DNA of 64,000 bases from Clostridia bacterium. Its GTDB lineage: Bacteria; Bacillota; Clostridia; Monoglobales; Monoglobaceae. A program made the translations under genes and the position numbers. The stretch is taken from the NCBI GenBank assembly GCA_017546205.1, contig JAFYXJ010000003.1, positions 24,441 to 88,440 of the forward strand, in the 5' to 3' direction. The notes below the pieces were generated by a model. The model did not search any database and was not told the DNA's origin. It saw only the letters and a list, made by a program, of their open reading frames with translations. Each line of letters starts with the position of its first letter. Position 1 is the first letter of the stretch. Of the stretch, positions 41,793 through 52,305 are shown one piece after another.

Positions 41793-44153
41793 CTAACGCA
41801 GTTGAGCAGAAAGTTCTTTTTCCAGATCAGCCAGAATCTTTTCCATCACAGCGTTTACCTCATCATCAGTCAAGGTTCTGTCGTCTGCACGGAAGGACAG
41901 AGAATACGCCACGCTCTTCTTTCCCGCATCCACCTGTTCACCTTGATATACATCAAAGAGTTTGAACCCTTCCAGAATCGGACTATTCTGTTTCTTGATA
42001 ATCTTCTCGATTTCTCCAACATTAACGGAAGCATCCAGAAGAACTGCAATATCACGGCTGGTTGCCGGGAATTTGGGGAGTTGCTTAAATTGTCTATCGG
42101 TAGTATATCCCGAAAGAAGTGCCTCAAAGTCAAGCAATGCACAATATACATCCGCACCCACTTTGAATGTTCCGGCAACCTTGGGATGTACCTGCCCCAG
42201 AACGCCTACCGCTTTGCCATTGAGGATGAGAGATGCACAACGACCGGGATGGAAAGACGGATTGTCGGTACAGGGTTCAAAACCATAAGCAAAGATACCG
42301 ATTTCTTCCAGCAATTGTTCCACTTTTCCTTTCAGGTCATAGAAATCCCCCATACCATACATACCCATAGCAACCACCTGGGTTTCTCTGGGCAAGGTCT
42401 CTCCCTGAGGGAGATACACGGTTCCGATTTCAAAAATACCTGCTTCCAGATTCCGGCGGTTATAGTTGGTCCTGAGCACTTTCATCATGGATGAAAGCAT
42501 ATCCGTACGCATGACACTGTTTTCTTCACCAAGAGGATTGGAAATCACTACCATCTTACGGCGGACATCAGATTCAGGAATCAGTACCATGTCATTTTCT
42601 TTGGGATCAATAAAGGAATAGGTTACCGTCTCATACAATCCTGCATCACAAAGAGAATCGCGGATTGCATCTTCCAGTTTTTGTTTCTTATTCTTTCCGC
42701 CAACCGTAACACCGCCCTGCATCATGGTTGTAGGAATCTTCTCATAGCCGTAGATACGGGCAACTTCTTCTGCTACGTCTGCCATTCCTTCGATATCATT
42801 CCGGAAGGTAGGCACAAATATTTTACCGTCCTCTACCTTGAAATCCAGACGGTTCAGAATTTGAATCATCTCTTCTTCTGAAACGGAAAGACCAAGGAAA
42901 CGGTTCATTTTTTCAGGTTCAAAAGGCAGAACCCTCTGTTCTTTCTTGCCGGGATACAAATCAATGATTCCGCCTACAACCTCACCTGCGCCCAGTTCTT
43001 CCATCAACTGACATGCACGGTTGATAGCATCCATACAATTTTCCGCGTCCAGCCCCTTTTCAAAGAGTGCAGACGCCTCCGTCCGCATGCCCAACGCTTT
43101 TGCTCCACGGCGAACAGCAACCGGATGAAAATTTGCAGCCTCAAACATAACGAGCGTGGTATCCTCTGATACCTCAGAATTGGCACCGCCCATAACGCCT
43201 GCAACACCGATTGCTTTCTCGGTATCGCTGATGGCAATCATAGATGCCTGAAGTTCTCTGGGCTGGTCATCCAATGTCTCCAGTTTTTCTCCCTCTTTGG
43301 CATTGCGGACAATAATTTTTCTGCCTGCAACATGATCCAAATCATACGCATGCATGGGCTGTCCGTATTCCAGCATAATGTAGTTGGTAATATCCACAAC
43401 ATTGTTGATGGCACGGATGCCACAAGCCTTCAATCTACGTTGCATCCACTCCGGGGACGGAGCAATGGTAACATTTTTCACCACTCTGCCCACAAAACGA
43501 GAACAAAGTTCAGGATTTTGAATTTCCACACTTGCATAATCATGAATAGATTCTGCATTTTCATGTACAATGATTTCCGGTATAGAGAACGGCCGGTCAA
43601 ATGTTGCCGCAGTTTCTCTGGCAAGACCGATAATGCTCATACAATCCGGACGGTTGGATGTAATCTCAAATTCAGCAACACTTTCATTGAGTCCCAGCAC
43701 ATCTACAATATTTGCGCCTACCGGAGTATCTTCCGGCAGAATCAAAATACCGGTCGCACGCTCGTCAGAAATTCCCAGTTCATCGGTAGAACACATCATA
43801 CCCATACTGGTAACACCACGAAGTTTTCCCTTGGTAATCTTGATTCCGCCAGGCAGAGTGCTCTTATGTTTTGCCACGGGAACAACCGCACCTTCAAACA
43901 CGTTGGGCGCACCGGTTACAATTTGAATTGGCGCATCTTCCCCCACTTCCACCTGACATACAACCAGTTTATCAGCATCAGGATGGGGTTCCACGCTCAA
44001 TATCTTACCTACAACAACATTGTTAATTTCTTTGGACGGATTTTCAATACCCTCTACCATAGAACCTGACATGGTCAGCATATGGGTAAAGGTCGCATCA
44101 TCAATCCCGTCGGTATTCATATAATCTTTCAGCCACGATAATGGTAAATTCAT
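41793..44153 (-). CDS. pheT: Phenylalanine-tRNA ligase beta subunit
   Basis: A 786-residue subunit of the heterotetrameric enzyme. It begins MNLPLSWLKDYMN, with a tRNA-binding (OB-fold) domain at about 40-150, B3/B4 editing domain (VAVRRGAKALGMRTEASALFEKG in part) near 345, B5, and the C-terminal anticodon-binding domain (LPKFPATSRDIAVLL) near 690. Length matches bacterial PheT. It follows pheS by 18 bases. Confidence 0.98.
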   Translation of the reverse strand: MNLPLSWLKDYMNTDGIDDATFTHMLTMSGSMVEGIENPSKEINNVVVGKILSVEPHPDADKLVVCQVEVGEDAPIQIVTGAPNVFEGAVVPVAKHKSTLPGGIKITKGKLRGVTSMGMMCSTDELGISDERATGILILPEDTPVGANIVDVLGLNESVAEFEITSNRPDCMSIIGLARETAATFDRPFSIPEIIVHENAESIHDYASVEIQNPELCSRFVGRVVKNVTIAPSPEWMQRRLKACGIRAINNVVDITNYIMLEYGQPMHAYDLDHVAGRKIIVRNAKEGEKLETLDDQPRELQASMIAISDTEKAIGVAGVMGGANSEVSEDTTLVMFEAANFHPVAVRRGAKALGMRTEASALFEKGLDAENCMDAINRACQLMEELGAGEVVGGIIDLYPGKKEQRVLPFEPEKMNRFLGLSVSEEEMIQILNRLDFKVEDGKIFVPTFRNDIEGMADVAEEVARIYGYEKIPTTMMQGGVTVGGKNKKQKLEDAIRDSLCDAGLYETVTYSFIDPKENDMVLIPESDVRRKMVVISNPLGEENSVMRTDMLSSMMKVLRTNYNRRNLEAGIFEIGTVYLPQGETLPRETQVVAMGMYGMGDFYDLKGKVEQLLEEIGIFAYGFEPCTDNPSFHPGRCASLILNGKAVGVLGQVHPKVAGTFKVGADVYCALLDFEALLSGYTTDRQFKQLPKFPATSRDIAVLLDASVNVGEIEKIIKKQNSPILEGFKLFDVYQGEQVDAGKKSVAYSLSFRADDRTLTDDEVNAVMEKILADLEKELSAQLR

Positions 44154-44171
44154 GCTTGTTTCTTCCTTTCC

Positions 44172-45191
44172 TTAGAATTGTTCGAGGAACCTGATGTCGT
44201 TTTCAAAATACAAACGCAGGTCATCGATGCCGTAACGGAACATGGTAATACGCTCCAAACCAATACCAAAGGCAAATCCGGAATATTCCTCCGGATCAAT
44301 TCCGCAACCCGACAAAACGCGGGGATGTACCATACCGCAACCTAAAATTTCAATCCAGCCCTCTCCCTTACAGATACGGCATCCTTCTCCTCCGCAATTG
44401 AAGCAGGAAATATCAACCTCTGCACTGGGTTCGGTAAAGGGGAAGTGGTGAGGACGGAACCGAAGCCGTGTCTCCTCACCGTAAAGTTTCTTTACAAACA
44501 CCTCAAGGGTACCTTTCAGGTCAGCCATGGTAATACCTTTGTCTACCACAAGACCCTCAACCTGATGGAATACCGGAGAATGGGTAGCATCTACCGCGTC
44601 ACTGCGGTACACACGCCCGGGTGCAATCACACGGATAGGCGGTTTCTGCTGTTCCATAGTCCGCACCTGTACCGGTGAAGTCTGAGACCGAAGCACCACA
44701 TTCTCGTCAATATAAAAGGTGTCCTGTGTATCTCTCGCCGGATGGTCTTTGGGAATGTTCAACGCTTCAAAGTTATAGTAATCCAGTTCCACCTCAGGGC
44801 CTTCTGCGATAGTAAATCCCATACCGGTAAAGATATCTTTCAAATCATCCAGCACGGTGGTCAACGGATGTTTCTTACCTTTTCCGCTCCGTTTTCCGGG
44901 CATGGTGACATCAATGGTCTCATTTAAGATTTTTGCATTGGCAGCCTCTGCCTCCAACGCATTCTTTTTCTCATCCAGAGCAGTTTCAATCTCAGAGCGG
45001 ACCTGATTGGCAAGTTGTCCAACCAAAGGTCTTTCCTCCGGAGAAAGTTGACCCATGCCTTTCATAACAGCGGTCAATTCGCCCTTTTTCCCAAGATATT
45101 GAATCCGCAATTCTTCCAAAGCCGCCAGTGTTTCTGCCTGATTCAAGGCACCGGTTGCCGCTTCGCGAATTGCAGTCAGTTGTTCTTGCAT
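44172..45191 (-). CDS. pheS: Phenylalanine-tRNA ligase alpha subunit
   Basis: A 339-residue class II catalytic subunit. The N-terminal coiled-coil (about 1-90) is followed by motif 2 ([22 protein letters not shown], in part) and motif 3 ([18 protein letters not shown]). ATG 45191 is used because GGAGG is placed eight bases before it; the in-frame ATG at 45206 lies before this site. No T-box leader precedes it: the leader is about 40 bases. Confidence 0.98.
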   Translation of the reverse strand: MQEQLTAIREAATGALNQAETLAALEELRIQYLGKKGELTAVMKGMGQLSPEERPLVGQLANQVRSEIETALDEKKNALEAEAANAKILNETIDVTMPGKRSGKGKKHPLTTVLDDLKDIFTGMGFTIAEGPEVELDYYNFEALNIPKDHPARDTQDTFYIDENVVLRSQTSPVQVRTMEQQKPPIRVIAPGRVYRSDAVDATHSPVFHQVEGLVVDKGITMADLKGTLEVFVKKLYGEETRLRFRPHHFPFTEPSAEVDISCFNCGGEGCRICKGEGWIEILGCGMVHPRVLSGCGIDPEEYSGFAFGIGLERITMFRYGIDDLRLYFENDIRFLEQF

Positions 45192-45237
45192 GTACAAAAC
45201 CTCCATCTAACTTCGTGTTCTTTGGTCATTTGATGTT

Positions 45238-45266
45238 ATTCTATCATATTTTTTCCATGATTACAA
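45238..45266 (-). promoter_or_regulatory. Sigma-A promoter of pheST
   Basis: On the minus strand TTGTAA (45261-45266), 17 bases, TAGAAT (45238-45243). Confidence 0.72.
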
Positions 45267-45298
45267 GCAATTTTGGGGAATTTTTTCAAAAAATTTTA

Positions 45299-45329
45299 TG
45301 CAAAAAAGCCCATCACTATGATGGGCTTT
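45299..45329 (-). terminator. Terminator after potD
   Basis: On the minus strand AAAGCCCATCA and TGATGGGCTTT form an 11-bp stem around TAG, followed by TTT. It ends the pot operon before the pheS promoter. Confidence 0.88.
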
Positions 45330-45332
45330 CGA

Positions 45333-46574
45333 TTAAAAAATATCTTTCTTATTACGGATATGCCTACGTATCACAATTGCGATAGAAAGCAAGATACACA
45401 AGAGCATGAAAATAGGCACAATCCACGGGTTTGTGTGTTCCACCTCTGCGCTTTTCATTTCTGTCCACAAGGTCTGCATCAATTGATTGGTATCCTCAGA
45501 CAAATTCTTATACACAGTAGTTTTCTCGGTCAGATATGCATCATCCGGATAAGCAATGGGATCGTTTTGCGTTTCCTCATCCAGCATATCAAAAGCACCC
45601 TGATTGGGGGTGGAATATCCGATATAGTCTGTAACTGCATAAGCAACATCCGGTTCGCAAAGGAAATTGATATACATTTCCGCCGCTTCCTTTTGCTTGG
45701 CACCCTTGGGGATACAAACTGAATCAAAGAACAGGTTGGTTCCACTTTGAGGAATCACAAAACTCAAATGGTCATACTCATCCATCAGGGTTTTGGCATC
45801 ACCGGCATAATAAGGTGCCAAAATTGCCTCTCCCGCTCCCATTTTATCAAAGATTTCATCCATGACATACGCCTGAACAACCGGTTTTTGGTCAATCAAA
45901 ACCTTTGCCGCGTGTTTCAGTTCTTCCGGAGATTCTGTGTTTAAAGAATATCCCAGTTTCAGTTCCGCAATAGCAAAAGCATCTCTGGGATTGTCAAACA
46001 TCAGGATAGAATCCTTATACTCATCATTCCAGAGAATATCCCAATCCATGGGAGTCTCTTCCGGATCAATGGCGGTATTATCATAAATAATGCCCACCGT
46101 CCCCCATGTATACGGAACCGAATACCGGTTATCAGGGTCATGCTCCTGGTTTTTGAACTTTTCCATGATGTAGGAATAGTTGGGAATGTTGTCAAAATTC
46201 AGTTCTTCCAGCATTCCTTCATAAATCATACGGGAAATCATGTAATCAGACGGAATGATAATATCGTAACTGGCACCTCCGCCTTTCAGTTTTGCATACA
46301 GTTCCTCATTGGTAGCAAAGGTGGTGTAGTTAACCTTGATTCCGGTCAGTTCAGTAAACGCAGCGTTCAAATCCAGTACACCATCGTCACTGCCATCGGG
46401 AATATATTCACCCCAGTTATACACATTAATCGAAATCCCTGCATTCTGAAACCGCTGGTAATACGTCTCATCTTCTATGGTAAGCGTAACCTCTTCCACC
46501 AGTTCAATTTCTTCCTGCGCACATCCGGTTACCAACATCACAACAAGAAAAAGCAGCATGAACGTTCGTTTCAT
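45333..46574 (-). CDS. potD: Spermidine/putrescine ABC importer, substrate-binding lipoprotein
   Basis: A 413-residue PotD-like protein. The lipobox is VTGCAQ (Cys at about residue 18). The binding domain contains INVYNWGEYI, FTELTGIKVNYTTFATNEELYAKL (in part), YDIIIPSDYMISRM and the late YIGYSTPNQGA. An unusual part is the C-terminus: about residues 378-402 (VPIFMLLCILLSIAIVI in part) form a strong membrane helix followed by a basic tail RRHIRNKKDIF. The protein would thus be held by lipid and helix at both ends. It overlaps potC by four bases. Confidence 0.92.
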   Translation of the reverse strand: MKRTFMLLFLVVMLVTGCAQEEIELVEEVTLTIEDETYYQRFQNAGISINVYNWGEYIPDGSDDGVLDLNAAFTELTGIKVNYTTFATNEELYAKLKGGGASYDIIIPSDYMISRMIYEGMLEELNFDNIPNYSYIMEKFKNQEHDPDNRYSVPYTWGTVGIIYDNTAIDPEETPMDWDILWNDEYKDSILMFDNPRDAFAIAELKLGYSLNTESPEELKHAAKVLIDQKPVVQAYVMDEIFDKMGAGEAILAPYYAGDAKTLMDEYDHLSFVIPQSGTNLFFDSVCIPKGAKQKEAAEMYINFLCEPDVAYAVTDYIGYSTPNQGAFDMLDEETQNDPIAYPDDAYLTEKTTVYKNLSEDTNQLMQTLWTEMKSAEVEHTNPWIVPIFMLLCILLSIAIVIRRHIRNKKDIF

Positions 46575-47368
46575 CGTACAACACCTCTTTTCTTGTCGGC
46601 TCTGCGTTCAATCACGTTCTTCAGCACCAAAACCACAAGCACGCACACAAAGATAATGGTAGAAAGCGCATTGATTTCCGGGCTGACTTTTCTTCTGGTC
46701 ATGGCGTAGATGGTGATAGGAAGTGTCTGCGCCGTAGACCCGCTGGTAAAGTAACTGACAACAAAGTCATCCAGTGAGAATGTAAACGCCATCAGGAAAC
46801 CGGAAATAATACCCGGCATGATTTCAGGCAGAATCACCTTGAAAAAAGCACGAACGGGTCCACAGCCCAAATCCTGTGCCGCCTCATACATATTGGCATC
46901 TATCTGCCGGTACTTGGGCATAACATTCAAAACCACATAGGGTACATCAAAAGTAATATGGGCAATAATCAATGTTACAAACCCAAATTCCAGATTCATT
47001 CTTGCTGCAAAGAACACAAACAACAGCATCATGGAAACACCGGTAACAATTTCCGGATTGATAATCGGAATGTTGGTTACCTGCATCACAGCCGCCTTGG
47101 GGCCTTTCCGCATTTTGCTGATACCGATGACTGCAAGCGTTCCCAGAACTGTCGCAATCAACGATGCAACCACGGCAACAATCAAAGTGTTTGCCAATGA
47201 TGTCATAATCAATTCATTGCGGAACAGTTTTTCATACCATTCAAAGGTAAAACCGGTAAACACAGAACGGCTTTTGGAATCATTAAAAGAAAAGACAATC
47301 AATACCAGAATGGGGAGATACAAAAACAAAAGCATGAGACCAAGATAAAGTTTAGATAATTTTTTCAT
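46571..47368 (-). CDS. potC: Spermidine/putrescine ABC importer, permease PotC
   Basis: A 265-residue permease with six helices. The opening LYLPILVLIVFSFNDSKS and the EAA loop (YEAAQDLGCGPVRAFFKVILPE, in part) are typical of PotC, as is FTLDDFVVSYF-like FSLDDFVVSYFTSG near residue 195. It lies 11 bases after potB and overlaps potD. It forms a heterodimer with PotB. Confidence 0.95.
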   Translation of the reverse strand: MKKLSKLYLGLMLLFLYLPILVLIVFSFNDSKSRSVFTGFTFEWYEKLFRNELIMTSLANTLIVAVVASLIATVLGTLAVIGISKMRKGPKAAVMQVTNIPIINPEIVTGVSMMLLFVFFAARMNLEFGFVTLIIAHITFDVPYVVLNVMPKYRQIDANMYEAAQDLGCGPVRAFFKVILPEIMPGIISGFLMAFTFSLDDFVVSYFTSGSTAQTLPITIYAMTRRKVSPEINALSTIIFVCVLVVLVLKNVIERRADKKRGVVR

Positions 47369-47379
47369 CTGTCTCCCTC

Positions 47380-48189
47380 CTACATCAGTACCCGGTCATC
47401 ATCCACATCAAACTGATTCATCAGCGTCATAATCAACAGGATGATTACCATCAGTACCAAAGATATACTAGCACCCAGATTGGGGTTATAGGAGTTCCCT
47501 AAAAACTGCATTTCAATCAAGTCGCCAATCAAAAGATTGGAGCCGCCACCCAGCATTCTGGAAATAATAAAGGTGCTGATTGCAGGAACAAAAACCATAG
47601 TAATACCGGACATAACACCAGGAAGGCTTAGGGGAAGAACAACCTTAAACAGCGTTTTGACGCCGTTACATCCAAGGTCATTTGCAGCTTCCAGTACACT
47701 CTTGTCAATCTTTGCCATAACAGTATAGATTGGCAGAATCATGTACGGGATATAGTCATAAACCATACCCAGCACAACCGCCCCTTGGGTGTTCAGCATC
47801 TTAAAAGGACCAAGTCCAATATACCCAAGCAGGGTATTGATAATCCCCTCATTGCCAAGCAGGGTCATCCATGCATAAGTACGGAGCAGAAAGTTCATCC
47901 ACATGGGAAGAATCACAATCATCACCATAGTTCCCTGAATCTTGGTATCCATCTTAGAAAGAAAATACGCAAGCGGATACGCCAGCACAAGGCAGATGAC
48001 AGTTGCAATTGCAGCAAGCCATACGGAACGAACAAAAATATTGGAATATTGAGCAACATCAGCAACATACTGTAAAGTAAAGTTGCCGTCGCTGTCAAAA
48101 AATGCAAAATATGCCACCATTACCAAGGGTACAATGACAAACACAGCCATCCAGACAAGGTACGGGGCAGAAAGAAGTTTCTGTTTCAT
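47380..48189 (-). CDS. potB: Spermidine/putrescine ABC importer, permease PotB
   Basis: A 269-residue permease with six helices. PotB features include MNFLLRTYAWMTLLGNEGIIN near residue 105 (in part) and the EAA loop LEAANDLGCNGVKTLFKVVLPLS (in part). ATG 48189 follows GTAGGTGGG and is preferred to GTG 48198, which overlaps this ribosome site. It follows potA directly. Confidence 0.95.
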   Translation of the reverse strand: MKQKLLSAPYLVWMAVFVIVPLVMVAYFAFFDSDGNFTLQYVADVAQYSNIFVRSVWLAAIATVICLVLAYPLAYFLSKMDTKIQGTMVMIVILPMWMNFLLRTYAWMTLLGNEGIINTLLGYIGLGPFKMLNTQGAVVLGMVYDYIPYMILPIYTVMAKIDKSVLEAANDLGCNGVKTLFKVVLPLSLPGVMSGITMVFVPAISTFIISRMLGGGSNLLIGDLIEMQFLGNSYNPNLGASISLVLMVIILLIMTLMNQFDVDDDRVLM

Positions 48190-48198
48190 TCTTCCCAC

Positions 48199-49239
48199 CT
48201 ACCCTTTCATCTTGTGCATGATGTGAATATCATCAGGGCCAAAGGTAATACCAACCACAGCCCCTTCCTCTGCAGCACGGGTGGATTGAATCAACCATTG
48301 GAAATCATAGGTCTCCACCACCATTTCATAGTGAACACCTTTGAAGGTAACAGAGTTCACAACACCGGTCAGTTTAGCATCCTCCGGATTGGTCAATGTA
48401 ATATCCTCAGGACGAATGACAACATCAACCGGTGTGTCATTGCCAAATCCCTTATCCACACATTCAAACTCACATCCGCTGATGCCCACTAAGTAATCTT
48501 TCAGCATGATACCGGGCAGAATATTACTTTCCCCAATAAAGTCTGCAACAAATGCATTTTCAGGTTCGTTATAAATATCTACAGGAGAACCGATTTGCTG
48601 AATATTGCCATGATTCATGACCACAACCGTATCGCTCATGGTCAAAGCCTCTTCCTGATCATGGGTTACATAAATAAAGGTAATCTCCAGACTTTGCTGA
48701 ATCCGTTTCAGTTCGATCTGCATTTCCTTACGCAGTTTCAGGTCAAGCGCCCCAAGAGGTTCATCCAGAAGGAGAACCTTAGGTCGGTTGACCAATGCAC
48801 GGGCAATGGCAACACGCTGTTGCTGCCCACCGGACAGGCGTGTGATATTTCTCTTCTCAAAACCGCGCAGATTCACAAGTTCCAGCATCTCACCCACACG
48901 CTTGCGGATTTCCTGTTCTGGCAGTTTTTTCACCCGAAGACCAAATGCAATATTTTCATACACATTCAGGTGCGGAAACAACGCGTACCGCTGAAACACC
49001 GTGTTTACATTCCGCTTATAAGGCGGAAGTCCGTTTATCTTTTTCCCTTCAAACGTAACCAAGCCGCTGTCAGGTTCAAGAAAACCGCCGATAATCCTCA
49101 ATGTGGTAGTTTTACCGCATCCGGACGGACCGAGCAGAGTTACAAACTCTTTATCTCTGATGTCAAGATTGATATGATTCAAAATCTGCTCATCATCAAA
49201 GGTAACAACGATATCCTTAAGGCTGACAATATTCTCCAA
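48199..49239 (-). CDS. potA: Spermidine/putrescine ABC importer, ATPase PotA
   Basis: A 346-residue ATPase. Walker [14 protein letters not shown]-loop [12 protein letters not shown], signature [17 protein letters not shown], Walker [13 protein letters not shown] and switch [13 protein letters not shown] are all present. The C-terminal TOBE region (about 270-345) includes [10 protein letters not shown]. The only start with a fitting ribosome site is TTG 49239, eight bases after AAGGGGG. It leads potABCD. Confidence 0.95.
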   Translation of the reverse strand: MENIVSLKDIVVTFDDEQILNHINLDIRDKEFVTLLGPSGCGKTTTLRIIGGFLEPDSGLVTFEGKKINGLPPYKRNVNTVFQRYALFPHLNVYENIAFGLRVKKLPEQEIRKRVGEMLELVNLRGFEKRNITRLSGGQQQRVAIARALVNRPKVLLLDEPLGALDLKLRKEMQIELKRIQQSLEITFIYVTHDQEEALTMSDTVVVMNHGNIQQIGSPVDIYNEPENAFVADFIGESNILPGIMLKDYLVGISGCEFECVDKGFGNDTPVDVVIRPEDITLTNPEDAKLTGVVNSVTFKGVHYEMVVETYDFQWLIQSTRAAEEGAVVGITFGPDDIHIMHKMKG

Positions 49240-49273
49240 TACAAATACCCCCTTATTTTTTGGTAATGAGAAA

Positions 49274-49302
49274 AATATATACTATTTTTCGCAAAATGTC
49301 AA
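49274..49302 (-). promoter_or_regulatory. Sigma-A promoter of potABCD
   Basis: On the minus strand TTGACA (49297-49302), 17 bases, TATATT (49274-49279). The -35 box overlaps the stop codon of the upstream ABC exporter gene. Confidence 0.82.
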
Positions 49303-51026
49303 CAATCTTCGCTATGAAATTGCAACTGATACAAATTTTTATAAATGCCGCCTCTAGCCAGAAGTTCCGCGTGGCTTCCCTGCTCCACAATGTTGCCGCC
49401 GTCCACCACGGCAATTTCATCAGCATTTTTAATGGTGGAAAGGCGATGGGCCACAATCAGCGTAGTTCTTCCCTTACACAGTTCATCCAGTTCTTTCTGA
49501 ATCAGAATTTCCGTAGTATTATCCAAAGCACTTGTGGCTTCATCCAGAATCAAAATGGCCGGATTTTTCAAGAATACCCGTGCAATACTGATCCTTTGTT
49601 TTTGCCCTCCGGATAAGCGAACGCCCCGCTCACCAATTACCGTATCATATCCGTATTCCATCGCCATAATGGATTCGTGAATATTGGCTTTCTTTGCCGC
49701 CTCCACCACCTCTTCTTCGGTGGCATCCGGTCTTCCGTAAAGAATGTTATCACGGACGCTGGCATTAAAAAGATAAATATCCTGCTGAACAATACCGATA
49801 TTTTTTCTCAGGGATTCCAATGTAATGGTATGAATCTCCCGATCGTCAATGAAAATTTCCCCCTCTTTCACATCATAAAAATGAGGAATCAAATGACAGA
49901 TGGTGGTCTTTCCTCCACCGCTGGGACCAACCAATGCAAATTTTTTCCCAACACCGATATGCAGATTCACCTGTTTCAGTACATCATTCTCTCCGTCATA
50001 GCCGTAAGAAACTTGCTCAAACCGGATTTCACCTTTTACAGCCTCAATCGGGTACGCATCAGGAGCATCCTTTTCCGGCTCCTCCTCCAAAATACCCAAG
50101 AAACGTTCAAATCCGGCAAACCCGTTCTGGAATTGTTCGGTAAATCTAAGCAAAGTGTTGATGGGATTCAAAAACAGATTGACCGAAACCACAAAGGCGG
50201 AATAATCCCCGAATCCAATTCGTCCGTTATAAACAAAGATACCGCCGGCAATCAGAATAACAACATTGACTATATCGGTTATAAAGGTGGTGCCGGAATG
50301 GAATTTTCCCATGGCACGGTAGCCGTCACGGCTGGCATCCTGAAACGCCTCGTTCCCTATTTCAAATTTTTCGGTTTCTTTTTCCGCATTGGTAAATGCT
50401 TTGGTGACTCGTATACCGGAAATACTGCTTTGCACTGAGGCGTTGATTTCCGCAACCGCCGCTTTGCTCCGGCGAAATGCAGATTGTATTTTCCCTCGCA
50501 TCACGGTAGTAATCACAATCAGAAAAGGAACACAGGCAAAGATAATCAAGGTGAGCATCCAATCAATACTTCCCAGATACAGAAAGGAAATAATCACAGA
50601 AATGGCTGAAATAATTACTGTTTCCGGTCCGTGATGGGCAAGTTCACTCACATCAAAGAGATCCGTGGTCATTCTGGACATAATTTTTCCGGTTTCGTTT
50701 TTGTCATAAAATCCGTAAGGAAGTTTTTCCAAATGCTGAAATAATTCCCTCCGCATCTGTGCCTGCATCCGGACTCCCATCATATGCCCTTGATACTGAA
50801 TAAAGTAATTCAGCAACATTCTGACCAGATACAAAAATAGCAGAGCACTACCAAACAGCAGTATCATACCATATTGACGCTGTGGAATCAGTTCGTTCAG
50901 CATCAAACGGGTAACAATTGGGTAAACAATGGCAATGAGTGCAACCAGTAAGGCTGCACCCATATCAAGACAAAATAAGCGTGTATGGGGTTTGTAATAA
51001 GATACAAACCGTTTAATCATCTTCAT
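49299..51026 (-). CDS. ABC exporter, fused membrane and ATPase domains
   Basis: A 575-residue half-transporter: six helices (about residues 15-310) and a nucleotide-binding domain with Walker A GPSGGGKTTICHL, signature [14 protein letters not shown], Walker B ILILDEATSALD and IVAHRLST. It is of the multidrug/lipid (MsbA/BmrA-like) type and probably acts as a homodimer; the substrate is unknown. The start ATG 51026 overlaps the end of rarA by 14 bases; ATG 51020 is an alternative. Confidence 0.9.
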   Translation of the reverse strand: MKMIKRFVSYYKPHTRLFCLDMGAALLVALIAIVYPIVTRLMLNELIPQRQYGMILLFGSALLFLYLVRMLLNYFIQYQGHMMGVRMQAQMRRELFQHLEKLPYGFYDKNETGKIMSRMTTDLFDVSELAHHGPETVIISAISVIISFLYLGSIDWMLTLIIFACVPFLIVITTVMRGKIQSAFRRSKAAVAEINASVQSSISGIRVTKAFTNAEKETEKFEIGNEAFQDASRDGYRAMGKFHSGTTFITDIVNVVILIAGGIFVYNGRIGFGDYSAFVVSVNLFLNPINTLLRFTEQFQNGFAGFERFLGILEEEPEKDAPDAYPIEAVKGEIRFEQVSYGYDGENDVLKQVNLHIGVGKKFALVGPSGGGKTTICHLIPHFYDVKEGEIFIDDREIHTITLESLRKNIGIVQQDIYLFNASVRDNILYGRPDATEEEVVEAAKKANIHESIMAMEYGYDTVIGERGVRLSGGQKQRISIARVFLKNPAILILDEATSALDNTTEILIQKELDELCKGRTTLIVAHRLSTIKNADEIAVVDGGNIVEQGSHAELLARGGIYKNLYQLQFHSEDC

Positions 51027-52305
51027 TGCTCTTCATTCCTTTTATTTTATCCCAGTATTCCTTTGCCGCTTGTTCCTGCTTGTTATTTCCCGGGACATAG
51101 TATACCTTGTCTTTGATTTTATCCGGTAAATACTGTTGGGGGACATAATGGTTGGGGTAATCATGGGGATAAAGATAATGTTGCCCTTTCACGCCTTTTC
51201 CCTCGCCGTCATAATGCTTGTTCTGCAACTGGCGGGGGATGGTTCCCGTATCCATGTGCTCCAAATCATAAAGCGCCGCATCAAGTGCCAGATATCCGGC
51301 ATTGGATTTGGGAGATGTGGCAAGGAACACCGTTGCATGGGCAAGGGGGATTCTGGCTTCCGGCAAACCCAGCATCAACGCACTGTCTACGCAGGCTTTC
51401 ACAACTGTGATTGCCGTAGGATGAGCAAGCCCGATATCTTCGCAAGCAATCACCATCAACCTTCTGCAAACGGATTGGATATCGTCTGCCGCAATCAAAC
51501 GTGCCAGATAATGAACCGCCGCATCGGGGTCACTTCCCCGTATGGATTTTTGAAAGGCACTTAAAATATCATAATGGCTGTCGCCTTTCTGATCATACTG
51601 AATCACCTTTTTCTGGGTACACTGTTCCGCAGAATCCAAGGTAAGACGGATGACACCGTCTTCATCCGGCATGGTATAATTGACCGCAAGTTCCAAAGCG
51701 TTCAAGGATTTTCTAACATCTCCGCCGGATTTCTCCGCAAGATGCAAGAGAACACCTTCTGCAACCTCAATAGGATTGTGAGGAAAATCTTCTTTCTGCA
51801 AAATAGAAAGTGCACGGGCAAGTGCCTCCTCAATATCCTTGGGCGAGAGTGCTTTGAACTCAAATACGGTGCTTCTGCTTAAAATGGCGTTGTAAACATA
51901 GAAATATGGGTTTTCCGTCGTACTGGCAATCAGAGTGATTTTCCCGTTTTCGGTATACTCAAGTAAAGACTGCTGTTGTTTTTTATTAAAGTTCTGAATC
52001 TCATCCAGATATAACAGCACTCCATTTTGTCCCATCAAGCCTTCGCTCTCTTTAACAATATTTTTAATATCTGAGACCGATGCATGGGTTGCATTCAAGC
52101 GGTACAGCGTCTTGCCCGCCACTTGTGCCGCAATGTTGGCAACGGTGGTTTTTCCCGTACCGGACAATCCGTAAAATATCATATTGGGAATTTTCCCGCT
52201 TTCAATGATGTTACGGAGAATCTGTCCTTTCCCCAATATATGTTTCTGTCCCACAACCTCGTCAAGGGTTGTGGGACGGATTCTGTCTGCTAATGGCTTA
52301 TTCAT
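51013..52305 (-). CDS. rarA: Replication-associated recombination protein A (RarA/MgsA)
   Basis: A 430-residue clamp-loader-like AAA+ ATPase. It opens with [20 protein letters not shown], then Walker [12 protein letters not shown], Walker [21 protein letters not shown] sensor, and the C-terminal tetramerisation part with [15 protein letters not shown] and YLPDKIK. It acts at stalled replication forks. ATG 52305 overlaps the last codons of glyA, so translation is coupled; the upstream open frame to 52338 is glyA sequence in another phase. Confidence 0.96.
   Translation of the reverse strand: MNKPLADRIRPTTLDEVVGQKHILGKGQILRNIIESGKIPNMIFYGLSGTGKTTVANIAAQVAGKTLYRLNATHASVSDIKNIVKESEGLMGQNGVLLYLDEIQNFNKKQQQSLLEYTENGKITLIASTTENPYFYVYNAILSRSTVFEFKALSPKDIEEALARALSILQKEDFPHNPIEVAEGVLLHLAEKSGGDVRKSLNALELAVNYTMPDEDGVIRLTLDSAEQCTQKKVIQYDQKGDSHYDILSAFQKSIRGSDPDAAVHYLARLIAADDIQSVCRRLMVIACEDIGLAHPTAITVVKACVDSALMLGLPEARIPLAHATVFLATSPKSNAGYLALDAALYDLEHMDTGTIPRQLQNKHYDGEGKGVKGQHYLYPHDYPNHYVPQQYLPDKIKDKVYYVPGNNKQEQAAKEYWDKIKGMKSNEDD

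Noticed and set aside
45192..45237. T-box leader before pheS
   Set aside because: The leader from the promoter is about 40 bases and has no T-box sequence or terminator.
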